A DNA stretch of 5,516 nucleotides, taken from the NCBI GenBank assembly GCA_003485905.1, contig DNHK01000225.1, positions 1 through 5,516 of the forward strand. Reading direction: 5' to 3'. The first letter of the stretch is position 1. The number at the start of each line of letters is the position of its first letter. Below the pieces are notes generated by a model that worked only from the letters and a program-made list of their open reading frames with translations, was not told where the DNA came from and searched no databases. This DNA comes from Gammaproteobacteria bacterium (lineage in GTDB: Bacteria; Pseudomonadota; Gammaproteobacteria; Arenicellales; Arenicellaceae). Positions 1 through 5,516 of this stretch are shown here, piece after piece. The position numbers and the translations under genes were made by a program.

Positions 1-356
1 TTTGCTTCATTGACCATAAATATCGCTCGTTCAGAAGACCAATCATTTTGCTGCTCCGGCCCAGTGTTACGCATAATCACTAGGTTAATGGGTACGCTTG
101 GCCAGTCGGTTCGATATTGTTTTGTTCTGAGTGTTTGATGCTCTACTCGCTCAATAGAAGGCTCTTCAATACAGCGCCTACAACTGTAGATCTCACCGGA
201 TATTGGAACATTAACGTTAAATTCAACGCCACAGTTGGCATCGGGTGCTTTCAAGTTATCCTCAGAAATCCCAACTAGCGGCCAACCAAGCAGAATGAAT
301 AATAGGCTCGAGCGCAGGCTACATGCAAAGCCAGAAATGAATGAGAAGCGCTGCAT
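1..356 (-). CDS. Unrecognised exported protein, N-terminal part (truncated by window edge)
   Basis: The minus strand is open from an ATG at 354-356 to the window edge, giving 118 codons plus two bases with no stop; the C-terminus is missing. I do not recognise the family. Residues 1-31 look like a signal peptide: a start containing Arg2 and Arg15, a hydrophobic core around residues 17-30 (SSLLFILLGWPLVG), then a polar stretch starting SEDN. The rest is hydrophilic, with Cys42 and a Cys59-x-x-Cys62 pair, so a periplasmic or secreted protein with disulfides or a small metal site is possible. It lies 67 bases downstream of fabI in the same direction, so it could share its transcript. The ribosome binding site is weak (a GAG about 12 bases upstream). 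Unbroken length and the signal-like N-terminus favour a real gene, but function is unknown. Confidence 0.6.
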   Translation of the reverse strand, partial: MQRFSFISGFACSLRSSLLFILLGWPLVGISEDNLKAPDANCGVEFNVNVPISGEIYSCRRCIEEPSIERVEHQTLRTKQYRTDWPSVPINLVIMRNTGPEQQNDWSSERAIFMVNEA

Positions 357-423
357 TACCGCGAAGAACTCACTGTAATGGTAAGCGGGGTAATAAATCG
401 CAGCAGATCGGTAACGAAAATCT
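357..423 (-). other. Short gap between fabI and the exported-protein gene
   Basis: This is 67 bases of same-direction intergenic DNA. I see no stem-loop followed by a T run that would end fabI transcription, and no convincing -35/-10 pair for the downstream gene. Read-through from fabI is therefore the simplest inference. Confidence 0.45.
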
Positions 424-1227
424 TTACTCAGGCTCTGGATCTAGAAAATTAGCACTCATGCCAACCATATTAAATCCGGCATCGACGTAGGTGATTTCAC
501 CGGTGATTCCTGAGGCTAAATCCGAGTTTAGGAATGCACAGGCGTTGCCAACTTCATCAATATTAACGCATCGGCCTAGCGGCACAGTTTTTTCAAAGTG
601 TTCGAGCATTTTTCGAAAGTTCTTAATACCCGACGCGGCCAAAGTTCGGATTGGTCCGGCCGAAACAGCATTTACCCGAATGCCTTCTGCACCGAGGCTT
701 TGTGCCATATATCGTACATTCGCTTCCAGCGACGCTTTGGCAAGGCCCATCACGTTATAATTTGGCATGGAGCGAACCCAGCCAATGTAGGTTAGCGTAA
801 CCATGGCGGCATTGCGGCCTTGCATCATGGCGCGCCCACCTTTAGCTAGTGCTGCAAAGCTATAGGAGCTAATGTCATGTGCGAGCTTAAAACCATCTCT
901 GGTCACTGTATCGAGATAATTGCCCTCTAGCTCTTCCCGTCGTGCAAACCCTACTGCGTGTACTATGCCATCCAGGCCATCCCAGCGTTTGCCAAGCTTA
1001 GCGAATACATTATCGATTTCCTCGTCACTGGCCACATCGCAAGGTAAAGCGATATCCGAGTCACAAAGCGCGGCAAATTTCTCAACTCGGGGTTTAAGTT
1101 TTTCGTTTTGGTAGGTGAATGCAAGTTCAGCACCCTCTCGGTGCATCGCTTTTGCTGCGCCCCAGGCGATAGAACGATCACTTGCTACGCCAACGATCAG
1201 TATTTTTTTACCCGCTAAAAAGCCCAT
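424..1227 (-). CDS. fabI: Enoyl-[acyl-carrier-protein] reductase (NADH), FabI
   Basis: FabI reduces trans-2-enoyl-ACP to acyl-ACP with NAD(P)H, the last step of each type II fatty-acid elongation cycle, in the cytosol. The 267-residue product has the usual length (E. coli 262, from memory). It is a short-chain dehydrogenase/reductase fold: glycine-rich nucleotide loop at 13-23 ([11 protein letters not shown]), CDVA at 63-66, catalytic Tyr147 and the Tyr157-x6-Lys164 pair in [10 protein letters not shown], then the substrate-binding loop [12 protein letters not shown] (190-201) and YVDAGFN (247-253). Gly93, Met160 and Phe204 correspond to residues where E. coli triclosan-resistance changes occur and are wild-type here. 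The start is fixed by the family N-terminus MGFLxGK and by a GGAG at 1233-1236, five bases before the ATG. Two short stretches near the active site differ from the usual consensus (see findings). The gene follows the POT gene by 78 bases. Confidence 0.97.
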   Translation of the reverse strand: MGFLAGKKILIVGVASDRSIAWGAAKAMHREGAELAFTYQNEKLKPRVEKFAALCDSDIALPCDVASDEEIDNVFAKLGKRWDGLDGIVHAVGFARREELEGNYLDTVTRDGFKLAHDISSYSFAALAKGGRAMMQGRNAAMVTLTYIGWVRSMPNYNVMGLAKASLEANVRYMAQSLGAEGIRVNAVSAGPIRTLAASGIKNFRKMLEHFEKTVPLGRCVNIDEVGNACAFLNSDLASGITGEITYVDAGFNMVGMSANFLDPEPE

Positions 1228-1273
1228 AAAAACTCCGCTTTAGTATTTGGTTTATGGTTCAAAATTTTTGCGT

Positions 1274-1300
1274 ATTCTACACACTTACGTGGAATATCAA
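1274..1300 (-). promoter_or_regulatory. Putative sigma70-type promoter for fabI
   Basis: On the minus strand, TTGATA (1295-1300, five of six matches to TTGACA) is followed after 15 bases by TAGAAT (1274-1279, five of six matches to TATAAT). The spacer is shorter than the preferred 17, which lowers confidence. Transcription would start near 1267, giving a leader of about 40 bases before the fabI ATG. This would let fabI be expressed independently of the POT gene upstream. Confidence 0.42.
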
Positions 1301-1305
1301 ATAAC

Positions 1306-2793
1306 TCAGTTGCCTGCAACGCTATCGGATTTTGCAAAACTCCATTTTACTAATGGTTTTGCAATCGCGAATAGAAAAATACCTACCAATATACTGGTTA
1401 TGGTGATCTGAGTGTATAAGTCTGGCATGTCGGCCACATTTTCCGCATCGAATTCACCGGCCAGTAAGCCAGCCAAAATGCTACCGAAAGAATAAGAAAG
1501 CATCCAGCAGCCCATCATTTGGCCAACATATTTGCGAGGTGCCAGACTACTTACGGCGCTTAAACCTACTGGGCTAAGGCACAATTCGCCCATTGTGTGC
1601 AGCAGGTAGGTCAATATTAAAAAATAGGGCATTGCCTGATTACCAGCAACCACAACATTGGCAGCCAAAATCATGATTCCAAAGCCAAGGCCCAATTGAA
1701 TTAGGCCAAGCGCAAATTTCGCTGGGTGAGATGGATTTAAATTTCGTTTAGCTAACCATACCCATAGCCAGCTAAAGAGTGGTGCCAACGTGATGATAAA
1801 GATCGAGTTTAGTGATTGAAACCAGCCAGCTGGTATTTCGAAGTTGCCAAATACCCTTAAGGTATATCGCTCGGCAAACAAATTAAGCGAAGAACCGGCT
1901 TGTTCAAATCCGGCCCAGAATACGGCCGATGCCATCGTCAGAATGACAATCAGAATGGAGCGGCGCTTTTCGTCGGAATTTAGATTCCCAAATAGCAGTA
2001 CCCACGAAAAGTATGCAAAGAATACCGCGGAGATAAAAAAGGCCATATTCACGGCAAGAGCACCTGCATCAATTTGTACTACGCCAGCAAGTGCTAGGGC
2101 TAATATTAACAGGAGCGTGGCGAGAGCTACCGCAACGATCGACCAATGCTTCCCTTTGCTTTGGCTAGGGTTATGCGGTTTTAAGCCAGCGTTTCCAAGT
2201 TTATGCTTGCCTAGGTGAAACTGAACAATACCGATAAGCATGCCAAAGCCTGCTGCGGCAAAACCCCAATGCCAGCCAAAACGTTCACTTTCAGCCAACG
2301 TGCTACAAACTAGTGGGCCAATCGCTGCGCCGAGGTTGATACCCATATAAAACAGTGTAAAACCGCCGTCGCGCCGTGGATCGTCATTACCGTAAAGCTC
2401 ACCCACAATTGCGGTGATATTTGGCTTTAGCAGCCCAGTACCTGTGACTACGAGCAACAATCCTAAAAAGAAGGTAGAAAGTCCTGGAACCGCCAGAACA
2501 AAATGACCGGCAGTGATGATGATTGCACCCAGCAATACGGTTTTTTGCGCCCCCAAGAGCCGATCTGCAATCCAGCCGCCCGGTAGAGCCATGAGGTATA
2601 CCGCGCCGGTATAGATTCCGTAGGTTGCCGTCGCGGTTCGATCAGTAAAACCGAGGCCACCATCCTGGATTGTACTTACCATAAATAGAACCAGCATGGC
2701 ACGCATGCCGTAGTAACTCATGCGCTCCCACATTTCCGTAAAAAATAGGTTGCTCAGGCCGTCAGGATGCCCCGCAAGCGGTGAAAATTTCAT
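1306..2793 (-). CDS. POT/PTR2-family proton-coupled di/tripeptide transporter
   Basis: This inner-membrane carrier of the major facilitator superfamily imports di- and tripeptides together with protons. The 495 residues match the usual bacterial POT length (about 500). The family motif ExxERxxYYG is present at 20-29, with Met25 where Phe is usual (EMWERMSYYG). Lys123 sits in TGTGLLKPN, FYMGINLGA occupies 148-156 (the PTR2 signature region), Glu297 lies in FEQAGSSLN, and GELCLSPVGLS occupies 402-412. By eye I count 14 hydrophobic segments: six at about 27-193, two extra at about 217-269 as in bacterial POTs, and six at about 279-482. The ATG has a GAGG at 2800-2803, six bases upstream. It is related to the Dtp proteins of E. 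coli, but I cannot assign a specific Dtp name. It diverges from oppA across a 154-base gap, and fabI follows downstream. Confidence 0.94.
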   Translation of the reverse strand: MKFSPLAGHPDGLSNLFFTEMWERMSYYGMRAMLVLFMVSTIQDGGLGFTDRTATATYGIYTGAVYLMALPGGWIADRLLGAQKTVLLGAIIITAGHFVLAVPGLSTFFLGLLLVVTGTGLLKPNITAIVGELYGNDDPRRDGGFTLFYMGINLGAAIGPLVCSTLAESERFGWHWGFAAAGFGMLIGIVQFHLGKHKLGNAGLKPHNPSQSKGKHWSIVAVALATLLLILALALAGVVQIDAGALAVNMAFFISAVFFAYFSWVLLFGNLNSDEKRRSILIVILTMASAVFWAGFEQAGSSLNLFAERYTLRVFGNFEIPAGWFQSLNSIFIITLAPLFSWLWVWLAKRNLNPSHPAKFALGLIQLGLGFGIMILAANVVVAGNQAMPYFLILTYLLHTMGELCLSPVGLSAVSSLAPRKYVGQMMGCWMLSYSFGSILAGLLAGEFDAENVADMPDLYTQITITSILVGIFLFAIAKPLVKWSFAKSDSVAGN

Positions 2794-2947
2794 ATTAAAC
2801 CTCGGTCATAGACGCTGGCGCCATCTTACTGGATACTGCACAATTGATCACATTAGCACGCTTGATTTGTGAGGTGCAGATCATAACCCGATCTACTCCC
2901 TTAGCTTTTGAAGAAATAGTAAATCAATATGAGATTTAAATATAAGA
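2794..2947. promoter_or_regulatory. Divergent intergenic control region between the POT gene and oppA
   Basis: These 154 bases must hold the control signals for both divergent peptide-transport genes. An inverted repeat AGATC-N7-GATCT lies at 2878-2894 and is a possible operator. A -10-like TATGAT on the minus strand (2880-2885, five of six matches) overlaps its left half and could serve the POT gene with a leader of about 80 bases, but I see no good -35 for it. I find no convincing promoter for oppA. The last 30 bases are AT-rich and contain a start-like duplication, listed separately. Confidence 0.4.
2878..2894. repeat. Small inverted repeat AGATC-N7-GATCT, possible operator
   Basis: Two perfect five-base arms at 2878-2882 and 2890-2894 flank the spacer ATAACCC. 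The symmetry stops at the arms: the next outward pair, C2877 and A2895, does not match. It lies near the middle of the divergent gap and overlaps a -10-like hexamer for the POT gene. A dyad this short also occurs by chance, so a regulatory role is only a guess. Confidence 0.25.
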
Positions 2948-2958
2948 ATGCGATTTAG
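2929..2958 (+). CDS. Possible nine-codon leader minicistron overlapping the oppA start
   Basis: An ATG at 2929 opens a nine-codon frame (MRFKYKNAI) ending in TAG at 2956-2958. It overlaps the first 11 bases of oppA in another frame, so ribosomes ending here could restart at the oppA ATG. Neither start has a good Shine-Dalgarno sequence. Bases 2929-2944 match 2948-2963 at 13 of 16 positions, so the minicistron looks like a copy of the oppA start (MRFKY against MRFRF). It may be chance in AT-rich sequence; translation is unproven. Confidence 0.2.
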   Translation: MRFKYKNAI

Positions 2959-4582
2959 ATTTATTTGGTATGTGTCGCTCGCAGTTTTAATGACAGGTTG
3001 TGGCAACCACGAGACCAACGTGGAGTCGGGTAACAGGGACGGTATCTTGCATTTCGGCAATGCCAGTGAGCCACAAGGCTTAGATCCGCATGTGGTGACC
3101 GGAATAGTTGAGCATCGCGTAATGAAGTCCTTGTTTGAAGGATTGCTCTCTTTAGACCCTAATGATTTATCGGTTATCCCGGGTGCAGCTGAAACTTGGT
3201 CAATTAGTGAAGACGGCCTTATTTATACATTTAATTTGCACAAGAACGGTCGCTGGTCCAATGGTGATCCGGTGCTTGCATCTGATTTTGTGTGGTCGTG
3301 GTGGCGAAGTTTGCAACCAGCTTTGGGAAACCAATATGTGTTTATGCTATTTCCAGTCAAGAATGCCGAGCGCTATTTTAATCAAGAAGTAACTGATTTT
3401 GAAGAAGTAGGTGTTAAAGCTCTTGATGACTATACATTGCAGGTAGAGTTAACAAATCCCACTCCGTATTTTTTGCAGTTGATGGATCATTATTCAACTT
3501 GGCCGGTGCATCGACCAACTATTGAAAAGTTTGGCAAGCCGGATGAATCCTATACCCAGTGGACGCGGCCGGGGAATTTAGTAGGAAACGGAGCTTTTGT
3601 CTTGACCGAATGGAAGTTGAATCGATATGTTGCGGTTGAGCGCAACGAGTTTTATTGGGACACAGAAAACGTTAAGTTGAACGGCATCAAGTATTACCCT
3701 ACCGAAAACCGCACTACCGAAGAGAGAATGTTTCGCGCGGGACAACTCCATTTCACGTATGAGACCGCGATTGATCGTGTGCCATATTATCGAGAGAACA
3801 GCCCGGAGCTGCTGCAAATTTCACCTTATATGGGCTCTTACCTCTACCGTTTAAATACTACCTTACCGCAACTATCAGATGTTCGTGTGCGAAAGGCATT
3901 GGCGATGACGATTGATCGACAGCTGTTGATTGATACTGTATTGAATGGGTTGTTTACACCATCTTACGCAATAACGCCGCCAGGCTTGCTTGGGTATTAC
4001 CCGCCTAAGTTGTTTTCTTATGACCCTGAGCAAGCTCGTAAGTTAATGGCCGAAGCGGGATATCCTAATGGGGAAGGATTTCCAGTTACCGAGTTGCAAT
4101 ACAATACCGATGAACAGCATCGAAAAGTGGCGATTACTATTCAACAGATGTGGAAGAAAGAGTTGAATATTGACGTCACGTTGCAGAATAGAGATTGGAA
4201 AGTGTATCTGGATAACGAAGCCACCGGTAATTTTGAAATATCCCGCGGAGGGTGGATAGCTGACTATGTTGATCCAAATAGTTTTCTGGATATGTGGATC
4301 GATGATAGTGGTTTAAATAGAACCGGTTGGAGTGATGAACGCTACGACGATTTGATTTTGCAACAAGCGCCCACGGCAGTCGACGCAGAAGCTAGATATG
4401 AAATTTTTTATGAAGCGGAAACCTTAATGATGGAATCTATGCCGTTTATTCCTATCTATACCTACGCCTCACATCATTTTCGCGATCCTGCTGTGAAAGG
4501 CGCTCCTCCAAATGTCAGGGACGAGTTCAATTTCAACTACATTTATCTTGATCCTACTACTCCGCCTGAGAAATATAACTAG
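2948..4582 (+). CDS. oppA: Oligopeptide ABC transporter substrate-binding lipoprotein, OppA-like
   Basis: This extracytoplasmic binding protein (SBP_bac_5 family) captures oligopeptides and delivers them to the OppBC permease. The product has 544 residues, close to E. coli OppA (543, from memory). Residues 1-17 form a short lipoprotein signal with the lipobox LMTG-Cys18, so the mature protein should be lipid-anchored, unlike soluble E. coli OppA. The family region AETWSISEDGLIYTFNLHKN lies at 81-100, running on to W119-R120. GNGAFVL occupies 213-219, VRVRKALAMTIDR 322-334, and GWIADYVDPNSFLDMW 435-450. Asp439 in that last stretch aligns with the E. coli ADY aspartate that binds the peptide amino terminus, which suggests true peptide ligands. 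The ATG at 2948 is chosen because it places the signal peptide correctly; it lacks a clear Shine-Dalgarno. The next gene overlaps it by one base. A related ligand such as murein tripeptide (as in MppA) cannot be excluded. Confidence 0.92.
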   Translation: MRFRFIWYVSLAVLMTGCGNHETNVESGNRDGILHFGNASEPQGLDPHVVTGIVEHRVMKSLFEGLLSLDPNDLSVIPGAAETWSISEDGLIYTFNLHKNGRWSNGDPVLASDFVWSWWRSLQPALGNQYVFMLFPVKNAERYFNQEVTDFEEVGVKALDDYTLQVELTNPTPYFLQLMDHYSTWPVHRPTIEKFGKPDESYTQWTRPGNLVGNGAFVLTEWKLNRYVAVERNEFYWDTENVKLNGIKYYPTENRTTEERMFRAGQLHFTYETAIDRVPYYRENSPELLQISPYMGSYLYRLNTTLPQLSDVRVRKALAMTIDRQLLIDTVLNGLFTPSYAITPPGLLGYYPPKLFSYDPEQARKLMAEAGYPNGEGFPVTELQYNTDEQHRKVAITIQQMWKKELNIDVTLQNRDWKVYLDNEATGNFEISRGGWIADYVDPNSFLDMWIDDSGLNRTGWSDERYDDLILQQAPTAVDAEARYEIFYEAETLMMESMPFIPIYTYASHHFRDPAVKGAPPNVRDEFNFNYIYLDPTTPPEKYN

Positions 4583-5516
4583 TGCTCCGTTTTATTAGCT
4601 ACAGGCTATTGCAAGCTCTGCCAGTTCTCGCGACGGTGATTACCGCGACCTTTTTTCTTATACGGCAGGCACCTGGTGGGCCATTTGATGAGGAAAAGCC
4701 TGTTATTCCAGCGGTTAAACGTGCGCTGGAAGCAAAATACAATTTGGATCTCCCAATATGGGAGCAATATCTATCTTATCTTGGCGGTTTGCTAAAAGGC
4801 GATATGGGTCCATCGTTCAAGTTCCCCGGCTGGCAAGTGGAAGATATAATTCTTAGCGGCCTGCCAACTACAGCAGAGCTGGCTGTTTACGCGTTACTAA
4901 TCGCCCTAGTGGTTGGGGTGTTGGCGGGTGTTTTTGCCTCGCTAAAACCAAATACGTCACAGGACTACATACCAATGTCATTAGCGATGATTGGTATTTG
5001 CATGCCGACGTTTATGCTTGGCCCGTTATTGGTATTGATTTTCGGTATATATCTGGAGTGGCTGCCGGTCTCCGGTTGGGGTGATTTACTAGGCGATAAA
5101 ATTCTACCTTCGATTACGTTAGGTGCGGCTTATGCAGCCTACGTGGCACGCTTGTCTCGAGGTGGTATGTTGGAAGTGATGTCCCAGGATTATATCCGTA
5201 CGGCTAGGGCCAAAGGCTTGCCTGAATGGGTGGTCGTTACCAAACACGCAATGCGCGGTGGACTTATTCCGGTAGTCGCTTTTTTGGGGCCCGCCTTCGC
5301 GGGCCTGCTCGCCGGTTCGTTCGTGGTAGAAACAATTTTTCAAATTCCCGGGTTGGGTCGATTTTATGTGCAGGCTGCGTTTAATCGCGATTACACAATG
5401 ATTTTAGGGACCACAATTTTTTTGTCGACATTAATTGTAGTGTTTAATCTACTGTCGGACGTTTTGGCGATGTGGATGAACCCTCGTCTGCGACAGCAAA
5501 TCAAAGGCGACGATTC
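4582..5516 (+). CDS. oppB: Oligopeptide ABC transporter permease OppB (C-terminus cut by window edge)
   Basis: OppB is one of the two inner-membrane permease subunits of the oligopeptide ABC importer. The frame begins with GTG at 4582-4584, whose first base is the last base of the oppA TAG stop, indicating translational coupling. The start is supported by the N-terminus MLRFISYRLLQALPVL, which matches E. coli OppB in position and character. The sequence is open for 311 codons plus two bases to the edge. E. coli OppB has about 306 residues and the DP/NP-R end motif (NPRLR, 300-304) is present, so only a few residues are probably missing. About six membrane segments are visible (near 9-28, 97-120, 132-158, 174-190, 228-250, 275-297). 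The EAA loop that contacts the ATPase is at 206-230 (RTARAKGLPEW then a conserved LIP), and NRDY is at 268-271. oppC, oppD and oppF are expected downstream. Confidence 0.95.
   Translation, partial: MLRFISYRLLQALPVLATVITATFFLIRQAPGGPFDEEKPVIPAVKRALEAKYNLDLPIWEQYLSYLGGLLKGDMGPSFKFPGWQVEDIILSGLPTTAELAVYALLIALVVGVLAGVFASLKPNTSQDYIPMSLAMIGICMPTFMLGPLLVLIFGIYLEWLPVSGWGDLLGDKILPSITLGAAYAAYVARLSRGGMLEVMSQDYIRTARAKGLPEWVVVTKHAMRGGLIPVVAFLGPAFAGLLAGSFVVETIFQIPGLGRFYVQAAFNRDYTMILGTTIFLSTLIVVFNLLSDVLAMWMNPRLRQQIKGDD
5288..5305. repeat. Perfect GC-rich hairpin inside oppB
   Basis: GGCCCGC (5288-5294) and GCGGGCC (5299-5305) form a perfect seven-base-pair stem with the loop CTTC. It lies in codons for the conserved GPAFAG stretch of OppB. 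The run of T bases (5280-5285) precedes the stem on the plus strand, and no T run follows on either strand, so it is not a standard intrinsic terminator despite the similar stem. Confidence 0.6.

Noticed and set aside
491..1181. Short open frames on the plus strand, and in another minus-strand frame, across fabI
   Set aside because: They lie wholly inside a confidently identified fabI, have no recognisable domain, and are shadows of its codons.
1261..1271. AT-rich near-palindrome (CAAAATTTTTG) behind the POT gene as a terminator
   Set aside because: The stem is short and made only of A-T pairs apart from the end pair, too weak for an intrinsic terminator.
1844..2663. Open frames overlapping the POT transporter in other frames
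   Set aside because: The POT frame carries all the family motifs end to end; the overlapping frames look like low-complexity by-products.
2840..2890. CRP-like half sites such as TGTGA in the divergent gap
   Set aside because: One half is good in each case, but the partner half matches TCACA at only about two of five positions or sits at the wrong spacing.
2941..2946. TATAAG as a -10 element for oppA
   Set aside because: It is two bases before the ATG, so transcription would begin inside the gene; no -35 supports it or a leaderless start.
3162..3817. Open frames on both strands inside oppA
   Set aside because: They overlap a continuous oppA frame with clear family motifs and show no features of their own.
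5280..5306. Intrinsic terminator within oppB
   Set aside because: No T run follows the stem on either strand, and the reading frame continues intact through conserved OppB residues.

Overview
The window looks like chromosomal DNA from a Gram-negative gammaproteobacterium with moderate GC. FabI and OppB can be read almost residue for residue against their gammaproteobacterial counterparts, and OppA carries a lipoprotein-type signal. The lineage is inferred from protein likeness only; no rRNA or other marker is present. I see no tRNA, rRNA, CRISPR array, insertion sequence, integrase or phage gene.

Layout. Three genes lie on the minus strand, in transcription order: a proton-coupled peptide transporter of the POT/PTR2 family (2793 to 1306), the enoyl-ACP reductase fabI (1227 to 424), and the start of an unrecognised exported protein (356 to the window edge at 1). 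A 154-base divergent gap (2794-2947) separates them from a plus-strand operon. That operon begins with an oppA-like peptide-binding lipoprotein (2948-4582), followed by an oppB-like permease (from 4582, running off the right edge). The oppB start is GTG and overlaps the oppA stop codon by one base.

How the genes fit together. POT and Opp are two independent peptide importers placed back to back, one driven by the proton gradient and one by ATP. The POT carrier would take di- and tripeptides across the inner membrane. OppA/OppB, with permease and ATPase partners expected beyond the right edge, would take longer oligopeptides. FabI performs the last reduction of each fatty-acid elongation cycle and is probably a housekeeping gene that merely neighbours them. 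It has a plausible promoter of its own in the 78-base gap behind the POT gene.

No clearly new biological system is visible. The points most worth a second look are the unrecognised exported protein with a CxxC pair, a duplicated start-like sequence and nine-codon minicistron in front of oppA, a terminator-shaped hairpin inside oppB, and unusual residues around the FabI active site.
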